From positions 124,001 through 188,000 of the forward strand of contig JACFNC010000001.1 of assembly GCA_019455065.1 (NCBI GenBank): 64,000 bases of DNA. The letters run 5' to 3'. Made by a program: the position numbers and the translations under genes. Below, in pieces: positions 52,676 through 60,973 of this stretch (position 1 is its first letter; each line of letters opens with the position of its first letter). A model generated the notes under the pieces. That model was not told the origin of the DNA. It saw only the letters and a list, made by a program, of their open reading frames with translations, and searched no databases. Source of the stretch: Rhodospirillales bacterium. GTDB lineage: Bacteria; Pseudomonadota; Alphaproteobacteria; Rhodospirillales; Magnetospirillaceae.

Positions 52676-53485
52676 CTAGCCCGCCAGTGGAAGGGGATCG
52701 GCAAGCAGCGCCCGCGTCGCGGCCGACACGTCGGCCTCGCGCATCAAGGATTCGCCGATCAGGAAACGCCGCGCGCCGACGGCGGCCAGCCGGGCGAGAT
52801 CGGCGGCCGTGCGCAGGCCGCTCTCCGCGACCAACTGCCGATCCGACGGCAGCAATGCGGCCAGCCGCTCGGTGGTCGCGACGTCGGTGCGCATCGTCTT
52901 GAGATTGCGATTGTTTACGCCGATCAGCGGCGAGTTCAGCCGGAGGGCGCGCTCGAGTTCCGCCTCGTCATGCACTTCGACGAGCACGTCCATGCCGAGG
53001 TCGAAAGCTGTCCGTTCGATTGCCGAGGCGGTGTCGTCGTCGAGGGCGGCCATGATGACCAGAATGCAGTCTGCGCCAAGGGCCCGTGCTTCATGCGCCT
53101 GATACACGTCGACGAAGAAGTCCTTGCGCAACAAGGGTAAATCCACCGCCGCCCGAACCTCCTCCAGATAGGCGTCGCTTCCCTGGAAATAGGGTTCGTC
53201 GGTCAGTACCGACAAGCAGGCGGCTCCGCCCTCGCGGTAGGCGCGGGCGAGTGCGGCGGGGAGGAAGTCGGGGCGGATGAGGCCGGCCGAAGGCGAGGCC
53301 TTCTTGATTTCCGCGATCAGACCGTATGCTCCGGCGGCGACGCGGCGCGACAGGGCTGCGGCGAAGCCGCGGGGCGGATCCTGGTCGCGGGCCGCGGCTA
53401 CGACCTCGGCGAGCGGCCGGCGAGCCTTCCGGGCCGCGACCTCGGCGCGCTTGGTGTCGCAGATGCGGCGCAGGACGTCGGTCAT
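52676..53485 (-). CDS. trpC: Indole-3-glycerol phosphate synthase
   Basis: This 269-residue TIM-barrel enzyme closes the indole ring in tryptophan synthesis. [19 protein letters not shown] (around 56-74), [11 protein letters not shown] and [10 protein letters not shown] carry catalytic Lys, Glu and Asn. VAESGLRT and FLIGESLM complete the phosphate site. It is a single-domain enzyme, not fused to TrpF. It overlaps trpD (GTGA/ATGA-type junction at 53482-53485). Confidence 0.96.
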   Translation of the reverse strand: MTDVLRRICDTKRAEVAARKARRPLAEVVAAARDQDPPRGFAAALSRRVAAGAYGLIAEIKKASPSAGLIRPDFLPAALARAYREGGAACLSVLTDEPYFQGSDAYLEEVRAAVDLPLLRKDFFVDVYQAHEARALGADCILVIMAALDDDTASAIERTAFDLGMDVLVEVHDEAELERALRLNSPLIGVNNRNLKTMRTDVATTERLAALLPSDRQLVAESGLRTAADLARLAAVGARRFLIGESLMREADVSAATRALLADPLPLAG

Positions 53486-54516
53486 TCGGCGTCGCCGCGG
53501 TTGGTGATGGCGACGAGGCGGTCGAGGGTGTCGCGTGCGGCGCCGCCGTCGATGGCGCGCGCCGCCAGGACCATGCCCTCGGGCAGCGATTCGGCCTTGC
53601 CGGCGACCACCAGGGCGCCCGCGGCATTGAGCAGGACGATGTCACGGTAGGCGCCGGTCGCGCCCTCGAGCACGCGGCGCAGCGCCGTGGCGTTGGCGGC
53701 CGCTTCGCCTCCCTTGAGGGCGGCCGGGTCGGCCCGCGCGAGGCCGAAGTCCTCGGGGGTGACCGTGAAGGTGCGGACTTGGCCCTGGTGCCATTCGGCC
53801 ACCTGCGAGGGGCCGGTGATCGTCAACTCGTCCAATCCGTCGGACCCATGCACGACCCACGCCCGCTCGCTCCCCAGGCGGCCGAGAACCTCGGCCATCG
53901 GCCGCAGCCAGTCGCCCGAGAACACGCCCACGAGCTGCCGGGTCGTGCCGGCCGGGTTGGCCAGGGGGCCGAGGAGGTTGAAGATCGTGCGCGTCGCCAG
54001 CTCGACCCGTGGACCGGCGACATGGCGCATGGCGCTGTGGTGGCGCGGCGCCATCAGGAAGCCGATGTTGTTTTCCCACAGCGCCTCGCGCACCAGCTCC
54101 ATTTCGCAGTCGACCTTGACGCCGAGGGCGGCGAGAACGTCGGCCGAGCCGGACTTTGACGACAGGGCGCGGTTGCCGTGCTTGGCCACCGGCACGCCGC
54201 AGGCGGCGACCACCAGGGCGGCGGCCGTCGAGATGTTGAAGGTGCCGGCGGCGTCGCCGCCGGTGCCGCAGGTGTCGATGGCGCCCGGCGGCGCCTCGAT
54301 GTGCGCCGCTTTGGCCCGCATGATGCGGGCCGCACCGGTGATCTCCTCGACCGTCTCGCCCCGCACCCGCAGCCCGACGAGGAAACCGCCGATCTGCGCG
54401 GGGGTGGCGTCTCCCGACATGATGATCTCGAACGCCGCCTCGGCATCGGCTTCGCTCAGGCGCTCGCCCGCCGCGACGCGGGCGATCAAGGACTTCATGA
54501 CGCTTGCAGTGGTCAT
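53482..54516 (-). CDS. trpD: Anthranilate phosphoribosyltransferase
   Basis: This 344-residue enzyme transfers phosphoribose to anthranilate. The PRPP loop [17 protein letters not shown] is near residues 82-98, and [19 protein letters not shown] and [12 protein letters not shown] follow. It is a stand-alone TrpD, not fused to TrpG. The ATG at 54516 overlaps the trpG stop, and longer upstream extension is trpG sequence out of frame. Confidence 0.96.
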   Translation of the reverse strand: MTTASVMKSLIARVAAGERLSEADAEAAFEIIMSGDATPAQIGGFLVGLRVRGETVEEITGAARIMRAKAAHIEAPPGAIDTCGTGGDAAGTFNISTAAALVVAACGVPVAKHGNRALSSKSGSADVLAALGVKVDCEMELVREALWENNIGFLMAPRHHSAMRHVAGPRVELATRTIFNLLGPLANPAGTTRQLVGVFSGDWLRPMAEVLGRLGSERAWVVHGSDGLDELTITGPSQVAEWHQGQVRTFTVTPEDFGLARADPAALKGGEAAANATALRRVLEGATGAYRDIVLLNAAGALVVAGKAESLPEGMVLAARAIDGGAARDTLDRLVAITNRGDAE

Positions 54517-55106
54517 CAGGCGGCGTTTCCCGTGCGGCGGCGGGTCAGATCGAGAAAATTGGCGAGCATCCGGTGGCCGTGCTCCGAGGCGATGCTTTCG
54601 GGGTGGAATTGCACGCCATGGACGGGGAGGGTGCGGTGGGCAAGCCCCATGATGAGTCCGTCGTCGGTTTCCGCCGTGATCTCCAGGCAGGCCGGCAGAC
54701 TGGCACGGTCCACGATCAGCGAATGGTAGCGGGTGGCGCGAAACGGGCTGGGCAGGCCCGCGAACACCCCGGTCCCGATGTGGCGGATGTCGCTGACCTT
54801 GCCATGCATCGGCTGCGGCGCCCTTGTGACACGCCCGCCGAACGCCTGGCCGATGGCCTGGTGACCAAGACATACGCCGAGGATGGGCACTTGGCCCGCC
54901 GCGCGGGCGATCAAATCGAGGCAGATGCCGGCGCGGTCGGGATCGCACGGGCCCGGCGAAAGCACGATGCCCTCCGGCGCCATCGCCAACGCTTCGGCCG
55001 GCGTCAGCGCATCGTTCCGCCGCACCACCACGTCGGCGCCCAGCTCACCCAGGTAATGCCAAAGGTTGTAGGTGAAGCTGTCATAGTTGTCGATGAGCAG
55101 GAGCAT
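54516..55106 (-). CDS. trpG: Anthranilate synthase component II (glutamine amidotransferase)
   Basis: This 196-residue class I glutamine amidotransferase supplies ammonia to Trp[14 protein letters not shown] is at residues 2-14, and the catalytic Cys is in [29 protein letters not shown] has the His-Glu pair. The ATG at 55106 is chosen on family length; an in-frame start at 55166 would extend into the divergent promoter region. Its partner trpE lies 4.3 kb away, beyond the copper module, on the same strand. Confidence 0.96.
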   Translation of the reverse strand: MLLLIDNYDSFTYNLWHYLGELGADVVVRRNDALTPAEALAMAPEGIVLSPGPCDPDRAGICLDLIARAAGQVPILGVCLGHQAIGQAFGGRVTRAPQPMHGKVSDIRHIGTGVFAGLPSPFRATRYHSLIVDRASLPACLEITAETDDGLIMGLAHRTLPVHGVQFHPESIASEHGHRMLANFLDLTRRRTGNAA

Positions 55107-55141
55107 CGGTCGGTCGCTCTGAGGAGTGTGGCCGGCAGAAT

Positions 55142-55160
55142 GCCGCCGTGGGACGGCGGC
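55142..55160. other. GC-rich hairpin in the trpG leader
   Basis: GCCGCCGT (55142-55149) and ACGGCGGC (55153-55160) form a perfect 8-bp stem with loop GGG. It lies 35 bases upstream of trpG. No T-tract or run of Trp codons was found nearby, so a classical trp attenuator is not supported. It could be part of an operator or mRNA 5' structure. Confidence 0.45.
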
Positions 55161-55208
55161 GGTCAAGGCATTCGCGCGGTTCGCGCAAATGCGAGAATGC
55201 CCTTGACC
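55161..55208. repeat. Long nested inverted repeat between trpG and copA
   Basis: GGTCAAGGCATTC (55161-55173) pairs with GAATGCCCTTGACC (55195-55208), with one extra base on one side. The interior contains a second hairpin, GCGCG (55174-55178) with CGCGC (55182-55186). The outer ends give the copA -35 box TTGACC on the plus strand and a mirror-image TTGACC on the minus strand facing trpG. The structure therefore sits on the divergent promoter region. Confidence 0.6.
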
Positions 55209-55233
55209 TTCCAGTGACTGGAACCCTCATAGT
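55203..55233 (+). promoter_or_regulatory. CueR-type promoter of copA
   Basis: TTGACC (55203-55208) and CATAGT (55228-55233) are separated by 19 bp, the overlong spacer used by MerR-family activators. The spacer carries the half-site CCTTCC (55207-55212) and an imperfect partner GGAACC (55220-55225), as in copA promoters of enteric bacteria. Transcription would start at or very near the copA ATG at 55240, which lacks a ribosome site, so the mRNA may be leaderless. Confidence 0.75.
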
Positions 55234-55239
55234 CTTGTC

Positions 55240-57651
55240 ATGCCAAAGGATTCACCCACCCATACAACCTCCGACCTCGCCTTGCCGGTGCGGGGGATGA
55301 CCTGTGCCTCTTGCTCCACGCGCCTCGAGAAGGTGCTGGCCAAGGTTCCCGGCGTCAGCGACGCCTCGGTCAGCCTCGCCGCCGAGCGCGCCAGCGTGCG
55401 GTACGATCCGGCCCTGACCTCGCCCGAGGCCGTGGCCGAAGCCATCGGCAAGGCCGGCTTTTCCGTCCCCACGGAAACCGTGACCCTGGCCATAACAGGG
55501 ATGACCTGCGCGTCCTGTTCGACCCGGATCGAGAAGGTGTTGGCCAAATTGCCCGGCGTGAAGAACGCGGCGGTCAACCTCGCCACCGAGCGGGCCAGCG
55601 TCGAGGCGCTCGAGGGGGCGGTCAGCACCGCCGCCCTCGTCGCCGCGGTCGAGCGCGCCGGTTACGGCGCGCGCGTCGTGGCCGACTCGCTCGAACGCGC
55701 CGAGCGGGCCGAGGAGGAGAGGGCGCGCGCCAGCCGGCGTGAGCTGGCGAAATTGGCCGTTGCCGCGTTGCTCACCCTTCCGCTCGTTGCCCAGATGGTG
55801 TTCGAGCTGGCGGGGATTCATGCGTTCATGCTGCCGCCCGCGTGGCAGATGGCGTTGGCGACCCCCGTTCAGTTCTGGATCGGGGCGCGCTTCTACGTGG
55901 GCGCCTGGAAGTCGCTGCGCGGCGGGTCCGGGAACATGGACCTTCTGGTCGCGCTGGGCACGTCGGCGGCCTACGGCCTGAGCGCATGGCTGGTGCTGTC
56001 GGGCACCGCCGCCGGGCACCTTTATTTCGAGGCGGCGGCGGTGGTCATCACCCTGGTGCTGCTCGGCAAGTGGTTGGAGGCAAGGGCCAAGGGAAGTGCC
56101 GCGGCCGCAATTCGCGCCCTGATGAAGCTGCGGCCGGACACCGCCCGGGTCGAGCGCGAGGGGCGGTTGGTCGAGGTGTCCGCCGACGCGGTCGGGCTCG
56201 GCGAGGTCGTGGTGATCAGGCCGGGTGAACGGGTGCCGGTCGACGGAACGGTCGTCGACGGAATGAGCCAGATGGACGAATCCCTGATCACCGGCGAAAG
56301 CCTTCCGGTGCCGAAGGAACGGGGCGACACCGTGACGGCGGGGGCGATCAACGGAGATGGAATGCTCCGGGTCGAGGCCACCGGGGTGGGGGCCAATTCC
56401 ACCATCTCGCGGATCATCCGGATGGTCGAGGGTGCCCAGGCCAGCAAGGCGCCGGTTCAGCGGCTGGTCGACCGCATCTCGTCGGTGTTCGTGCCTGCGG
56501 TGGTCGCCATCGCCGCGGTGACGTTCGGCGTCTGGTGGCTGGCGCTGGGCGACGCGGGCGGCGGTTTCGTGGCCGCCGTTTCGGTACTGGTGATTGCCTG
56601 CCCTTGCGCGCTCGGGCTGGCCACGCCGACCGCCATCATGGTCGGAACGGGCGTGGCGGCGCGGCGCGGCATCCTCATCAAGGATGCCGAGGCCCTGGAA
56701 CGGGCGCACCATGCCACCACGGTCGTGTTCGATAAGACCGGCACTCTTACCGAGGGGCATCCCGCGGTTTGCGGCATCGTCGCCGTCGACGGCGACGATG
56801 CAGGGTTGCTGCGCCTGACCGCCTCGGCGCAACAGGGCAGCGAGCATCCGCTGGCGCGGGCGATTCTCGCCGCGGCGGCGGAACGGGGCATTGAGACTCG
56901 TCCGGTGGAGGAGTTCCGTGGCGTTGCCGGTCGCGGGCTGGTGGCGCGGGTGGAGGGGCGCGCATTGCATGTCGGAAGCCGGCGCTTTATGAGCGAATCC
57001 GGCGTCGACCTCGACCCCTTGGCAGAGGCGGCCGAGGTTTACGAGGCGGGCGGCAGCACGCTGATGTGGGTGGCCGAAGACGGGCGGCCAATCGGACTGA
57101 TTGCGGTCGCGGACCGAGTGAAGGAGTCGGCGGCGCAAGCGGTGGTGGAATTGCGCCGCCTGGGGGTCGAGACGGTCATGCTGACGGGCGACGGCCAGCG
57201 CGCCGCCGACGCGGTGGCGGCCAAGGTCGGCGTCGACCGCGTCGTCGCCGAGGTATTGCCCGAGGACAAGGCGGCCGAGATCGGGCGTCTGAAGGGCGAG
57301 GGCAGGGTGGTTGCCATGGTCGGAGACGGCGTCAACGACGCGCCGGCCTTGGCCGCCGCCGATGTCGGCGTTGCCATGGGCACCGGGACCGACATCGCGA
57401 TGCACGCCGCGGGGATCACGCTGATGCGCGGGGATCCGGGTTTGTTGCCCGATGCTTTGGGCATTTCGCGAGCCACCTACGCGAAGATCCGCCAGAACCT
57501 GTTCTGGGCTTTCGTCTACAACCTGGTGGCGCTGCCCCTGGCGGCGGCGGGCATGCTGAGCCCGGTCGTCGCCGGCGGCGCAATGGCGATGTCCAGCGTC
57601 AGCGTGGTGTCCAATTCCTTGCTGCTGCGTCGGTGGAGGGGCGGGGCATGA
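55240..57651 (+). CDS. copA: Copper(I)-exporting P1B-type ATPase CopA
   Basis: This 803-residue inner-membrane pump exports Cu(I) (and Ag(I)) from the cytoplasm. Two N-terminal heavy-metal domains carry GMTCASC at residues 19-25 and 87-93. After eight-helix topology features, TGES begins at 351, the membrane metal site Cys454-Pro-Cys456 follows, the phosphorylated DKTGTLT begins at Asp498, and [10 protein letters not shown] is near 695. The length is typical. Its stop overlaps cueR. A CueR-type promoter lies directly upstream, and no ribosome site is evident at the ATG. Confidence 0.96.
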   Translation: MPKDSPTHTTSDLALPVRGMTCASCSTRLEKVLAKVPGVSDASVSLAAERASVRYDPALTSPEAVAEAIGKAGFSVPTETVTLAITGMTCASCSTRIEKVLAKLPGVKNAAVNLATERASVEALEGAVSTAALVAAVERAGYGARVVADSLERAERAEEERARASRRELAKLAVAALLTLPLVAQMVFELAGIHAFMLPPAWQMALATPVQFWIGARFYVGAWKSLRGGSGNMDLLVALGTSAAYGLSAWLVLSGTAAGHLYFEAAAVVITLVLLGKWLEARAKGSAAAAIRALMKLRPDTARVEREGRLVEVSADAVGLGEVVVIRPGERVPVDGTVVDGMSQMDESLITGESLPVPKERGDTVTAGAINGDGMLRVEATGVGANSTISRIIRMVEGAQASKAPVQRLVDRISSVFVPAVVAIAAVTFGVWWLALGDAGGGFVAAVSVLVIACPCALGLATPTAIMVGTGVAARRGILIKDAEALERAHHATTVVFDKTGTLTEGHPAVCGIVAVDGDDAGLLRLTASAQQGSEHPLARAILAAAAERGIETRPVEEFRGVAGRGLVARVEGRALHVGSRRFMSESGVDLDPLAEAAEVYEAGGSTLMWVAEDGRPIGLIAVADRVKESAAQAVVELRRLGVETVMLTGDGQRAADAVAAKVGVDRVVAEVLPEDKAAEIGRLKGEGRVVAMVGDGVNDAPALAAADVGVAMGTGTDIAMHAAGITLMRGDPGLLPDALGISRATYAKIRQNLFWAFVYNLVALPLAAAGMLSPVVAGGAMAMSSVSVVSNSLLLRRWRGGA

Positions 57652-58040
57652 ACATCGGCATGGCGGCCGAGCGCTCCGGCGTTCCGGCCAAGACCATCCG
57701 CTACTACGAAAGCATCGGGCTGATTCCCGAGGCGGGCCGCACGCGGGCCGGCTACCGCAGCTACGGCGAAAAGGACGTCGCCACCCTGCGCTTCGTGCAA
57801 CGCGCCCGCAGCCTGGGGTTCTCGGTCAACGACGTCGGCGACCTTCTCGCGCTGTGGCGCGACCGCGACCGTGCCAGCGCCGACGTGAAGCGGGTGGCGC
57901 TCGAGCACGTTGCCGAGATCGAGAGAAAAATCAGGGAACTCGAGTCGATTCGGGCGACGCTGCTGGAACTGACCCATCGGTGCCACGGCGACGACCGCCC
58001 GGATTGCCCGATCATCGAGGAATTGGCTGGCTGCCGATAG
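57648..58040 (+). CDS. cueR: Copper-responsive MerR-family regulator CueR
   Basis: This 130-residue activator senses Cu(I), Ag(I) or Au(I) and twists its target promoters. The MerR helix-turn-helix starts [20 protein letters not shown] and is followed by the wing [11 protein letters not shown] dimerisation helix covers about 78-110. The metal loop has Cys112 and Cys120 (CHGDDRPDC), and Ser77 marks selectivity for monovalent ions. All three positions agree with E. coli CueR numbering. The ATG overlaps the copA stop (ATGA). The predicted targets are the promoters at 55203 and 59184. Confidence 0.95.
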   Translation: MNIGMAAERSGVPAKTIRYYESIGLIPEAGRTRAGYRSYGEKDVATLRFVQRARSLGFSVNDVGDLLALWRDRDRASADVKRVALEHVAEIERKIRELESIRATLLELTHRCHGDDRPDCPIIEELAGCR

Positions 58041-58047
58041 GATGACG

Positions 58048-58066
58048 GGGCAAGGTTGACTTGCCC
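58048..58066 (+). other. Inverted repeat after cueR
   Basis: GGGCAAG (58048-58054) and CTTGCCC (58060-58066) form a perfect 7-bp inverted repeat with a 5-base loop, 8 bases after the cueR stop. The tail GACGGTCCCTTT is only weakly T-rich. It may be a weak terminator ending copA-cueR or a regulatory site for the next gene. Confidence 0.4.
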
Positions 58067-58079
58067 GACGGTCCCTTTC

Positions 58080-59174
58080 ATGTTCGGTCGCGGCGGTGGA
58101 GTTCTTTTGGTGATCGGCGTGCCCTGGAAGCGGTTGTGGCGAAAAGCGGGCTGGCGGGGCGCACTTGCAGTCGCGTCGGTCGCCGCAATCAGCATAGGCC
58201 TCGTCGTCGGGTGGGAACTGGGCGACCGGGTTCCCGACCGACAGCAGCCCCTTGTCGTCATCCACGAACCGCCACCGGTGTACGAGGTCCCCCAAGTGGC
58301 CGAGCCGGTCGTCACTCCGCCCGACCACTCGCGGGTGATCATGCCCGATCTGGAGAGACCTCTGCCGGTTCTTCCGACGGGGGAGAGCATGCCGGCGGCC
58401 GCGGACGCCGCCGTCCCGGCGCCGCACGCGCCTCCGCAGCCGGGTGGGGCGGTGCCGGACTGGCAGAAGAACGCCGCAATCGCGGCCATCCCTGACCTTC
58501 CAATGATCGCCATCGTCATCGACGATATGGGTGTGGACCGGCGGCGCACCCGCAGGGTGATCGACCTGCCCGGGCCGCTGACGACGTCGTTCCTCGCCTA
58601 TGCCGACGACCTGCCGCGCCAGACGGCCGCCGCGCGCGCGGGGGGGCACGAGCTGATGGTCCATGTGCCGATGCAGCCGCTTGGTGCTTACAAGGATCCC
58701 GGCCCGAACGTGCTGATGGTGGATCAATCGGCCGAGGAGCAGCGTGCCAACCTGGCGCGTGGGCTGGATCGGTTCGATGCGTTCGTCGGCATCAACAATC
58801 ATATGGGAAGCCGCTTCACCAGCCATCGCGAGGGGATGCGCGTGGTGATGGAGGAACTGCGAAGGCGCGGGCTGTTGTACCTGGATTCCCTGACCACGCC
58901 CGACTCCGTGGGGCCCGAACTCGCGAAGGCCTACGGCGTTCCGCATGCGGAGCGCGACGTTTTCCTCGATAACGACCTGGATGTCGCCCTAGTCCGAAAG
59001 CAACTCGTGAAGTTGGAGACGATCGCCCGAAAACGGGGCTATGCCATTGCGATCGGCCATCCTCACGATACCACCATCGAGGCCTTGTCGGAGTGGCTGC
59101 CGACGATGCATGACCGGGGACTTGCGTTGGTGCCTGTCAGCGCCATCGTGCGTCGGCGGCTGCCTGCGGGCTAG
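58080..59174 (+). CDS. Divergent polysaccharide deacetylase family protein (YibQ/DUF610-like)
   Basis: This protein of about 364 residues has a short basic N-terminus and a transmembrane helix (ALAVASVAAISIGLVVGW), then a Pro/Ala-rich periplasmic linker of about 100 residues, and a C-terminal divergent polysaccharide deacetylase domain (PF04748 type). Its markers are IVIDDMG, VPMQPLG, NNHMGSRFT and IAIGHPHDTTIEAL. The biochemical role is uncertain. The ATG at 58080 lacks a ribosome site; the in-frame GTG at 58110 has GGTGGAG upstream and may be the true start. It sits inside the copper module with no known copper role. Confidence 0.85.
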   Translation: MFGRGGGVLLVIGVPWKRLWRKAGWRGALAVASVAAISIGLVVGWELGDRVPDRQQPLVVIHEPPPVYEVPQVAEPVVTPPDHSRVIMPDLERPLPVLPTGESMPAAADAAVPAPHAPPQPGGAVPDWQKNAAIAAIPDLPMIAIVIDDMGVDRRRTRRVIDLPGPLTTSFLAYADDLPRQTAAARAGGHELMVHVPMQPLGAYKDPGPNVLMVDQSAEEQRANLARGLDRFDAFVGINNHMGSRFTSHREGMRVVMEELRRRGLLYLDSLTTPDSVGPELAKAYGVPHAERDVFLDNDLDVALVRKQLVKLETIARKRGYAIAIGHPHDTTIEALSEWLPTMHDRGLALVPVSAIVRRRLPAG

Positions 59175-59183
59175 GTTTTGCGC

Positions 59184-59214
59184 TTGACCTTCCAGCGGCG
59201 GGAAGGCGGAGACT
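59184..59214 (+). promoter_or_regulatory. CueR-type promoter of copZ-like gene
   Basis: TTGACC (59184-59189) and the weak GAGACT (59209-59214) are spaced 19 bp. CCTTCC (59188-59193) and GGAAGG (59201-59206) form a perfect inverted repeat within the spacer. The 13 bases CTTGACCTTCCAG are identical to those of the copA promoter. This strongly suggests shared control by CueR. Confidence 0.78.
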
Positions 59215-59239
59215 GGCGACGAAGCGAAGGAGGCCAACA

Positions 59240-59443
59240 ATGAGCAAGACATATCGGGTTACCGGAATGACCTGTGGCGGTTGCGCGCGTTCGGTCGAAT
59301 CCGCCATCAAGGCGGCGGTTCCGGGAGCCAAGGTGACGGTCGACGTCGCCGCGGGCCGCGTCACCGTGGATGGTTCTGCCGACGAGACGATCGTCGCGAA
59401 AGCCGTCGACGACGCCGGGTTCACGTTTGCGGGCGCGGCGTGA
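59240..59443 (+). CDS. copZ: Copper chaperone CopZ-like heavy-metal-associated protein
   Basis: This 67-residue soluble ferredoxin-like protein has the metal-binding motif GMTCGGC at residues 9-15 and the beta-alpha-beta-beta-alpha-beta HMA pattern to its end. It probably carries Cu(I) to the N-terminal domains of CopA. The ribosome site AAGGAGG at 59227-59233 is strong. A CueR-type promoter lies just upstream. It ends 9 bases from the convergent trpE. Confidence 0.9.
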   Translation: MSKTYRVTGMTCGGCARSVESAIKAAVPGAKVTVDVAAGRVTVDGSADETIVAKAVDDAGFTFAGAA

Positions 59444-59452
59444 CCGGGCCTG

Positions 59453-60973
59453 TCAGCCGTGGCGGGCCGAGAAGCGGACCGCCTCCTCGGCGGCCCGGAT
59501 CAGCGCCCGAACCTTGTTGAGGCTTTCCTGGTACTCGGCCTCTGGATCGCTGTCGGAGACGATGCCGGCGCCAGCCTGGGCGTACATGACGCCATTCTTC
59601 ACCAGGGCGGTTCGCAGGGCGATGCAGGTGTCCAACGTGCCGTTGGCGGCGAAATAGCCGATGCAGCCGGCATAGAAGCTGCGCTTTTCGGGCTCCAACT
59701 CCTCGATGATTTCCATCGCCCGCACCTTCGGTGCGCCCGACACTGTGCCGGCCGGAAAGCCGGCGAGCAGCGCGTCCATCGCGTCATGTCCGGGTGCGAT
59801 CTCGCCCTCGACGTTCGAGACGATGTGCATGACCTGTGAGTAGTATTCGATGTGCATCTGCTCGGTGACGCGCACGGTGCCGACCTTGGCGACGCGGCCC
59901 ACGTCGTTGCGTCCCAGGTCGAGCAGCATCAGGTGCTCGGCGCGCTCCTTGGGGTCGGCCAACAGGTCGTCGGCCAGCGCGCGGTCCTCCTCGTCGGTGC
60001 GCCCGCGCCGGCGTGTGCCGGCGAGAGGACGGATCGTCACCTTGCCGTCGCGCAACCGCACCAGGATCTCCGGGCTGGAACCCACGATGGAGAATTCGCC
60101 GAAATCGAGGAAGAAGAGGAACGGGCTTGGGTTGGTCCGCCGCAGCGCGCGGTAGAGGGAAAAAGGCGGAAGCCGGAACGGCATGCTGAACCGCTGGCCC
60201 AGCACCACCTGGAAGATGTCGCCGGCAAGGATGTAGTCCTTGGCCTTGCCCACCATGGCGTAAAACGCCTCGCGGGTCATGTTCGAGGTTGGAACCGGTG
60301 CCGCCGCGCGATCTTCGGCGGCGTCACGCCGGTACGGCAGGCTGCGCTCGAAATCGGCCAGCACGTCCGCCAGCCGCTCGCAGGCCTGGTCGAAGGCGGC
60401 TCGCGCCGAGAGACCTTCCTGCGGTCGGGCAGGGGTGACGACGGTCACCACGTCGTCGATGTTGTCGAACACGGCGAGGACCGTCGGACGCAGGAAGAGG
60501 CCGTCGGGAATGCCGATGACGTCGGGGTTCCGGTCCGGCAGGCGCTCCACCAAGCGGATCATGTCGTACGACATGTATCCCACGAGGCCCGCCGCCATAG
60601 GGGGCAGGGCGGCAGGAATGTCGATTTTCGACTGCTCGACCACCGACCTTAGGGATGCGAGGGCGCCCTCCCGTTCGCCGATCGGGCAGGGAGCGAAGGC
60701 ATCGCGGTCGAACCGGGCCTGCGTATTGATTTCGGCCCGGTTGCCGAAGCAACGCCAGATGAGGTCGGGCTTCATGCCGATGAACGAGTATCGGCCCCGC
60801 TTCGCGCCGCCCTCGACCGATTCGAGAAGAAAGCTGTTGGGTCGCCCTTCCGCCAGCTTCAACATGGCGGAAACCGGCGTCTCCAAATCGGCGACGAGCG
60901 TGGTCCAGACGACTTGCGGCTCGCCAACCTCGTAACGGGCCCGAAATTCGCCGAAATCGGGTGAGAATTTCAT
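59453..60973 (-). CDS. trpE: Anthranilate synthase component I
   Basis: This 506-residue enzyme converts chorismate to anthranilate using ammonia from TrpG. The N-terminal tryptophan-feedback motif is visible as SFLLESVEGG near residue 45. The catalytic C-terminal half has SPFLFFLDFGEFSIVGSSPE, the IRPLAGTRRRG motif, and FPAGTVSGAPKVRAMEII. It is not fused to TrpG. The ATG overlaps the ppiD stop (ATGA), so it is co-transcribed with ppiD. No leader peptide or attenuator is possible directly upstream. The usual neighbour trpG is 4.3 kb away across the copper module. Confidence 0.96.
   Translation of the reverse strand: MKFSPDFGEFRARYEVGEPQVVWTTLVADLETPVSAMLKLAEGRPNSFLLESVEGGAKRGRYSFIGMKPDLIWRCFGNRAEINTQARFDRDAFAPCPIGEREGALASLRSVVEQSKIDIPAALPPMAAGLVGYMSYDMIRLVERLPDRNPDVIGIPDGLFLRPTVLAVFDNIDDVVTVVTPARPQEGLSARAAFDQACERLADVLADFERSLPYRRDAAEDRAAAPVPTSNMTREAFYAMVGKAKDYILAGDIFQVVLGQRFSMPFRLPPFSLYRALRRTNPSPFLFFLDFGEFSIVGSSPEILVRLRDGKVTIRPLAGTRRRGRTDEEDRALADDLLADPKERAEHLMLLDLGRNDVGRVAKVGTVRVTEQMHIEYYSQVMHIVSNVEGEIAPGHDAMDALLAGFPAGTVSGAPKVRAMEIIEELEPEKRSFYAGCIGYFAANGTLDTCIALRTALVKNGVMYAQAGAGIVSDSDPEAEYQESLNKVRALIRAAEEAVRFSARHG

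Noticed and set aside
55107-55239. Possible trp attenuator (leader peptide with Trp codons) before trpG
   Set aside because: No run of Trp codons and no T-tract hairpin are present in the gap. trpE also starts within ppiD and has no leader.
55252-57405. 717-codon minus-strand open frame opposite copA
   Set aside because: It is a shadow of copA, which has all P1B-ATPase motifs in the other frame.
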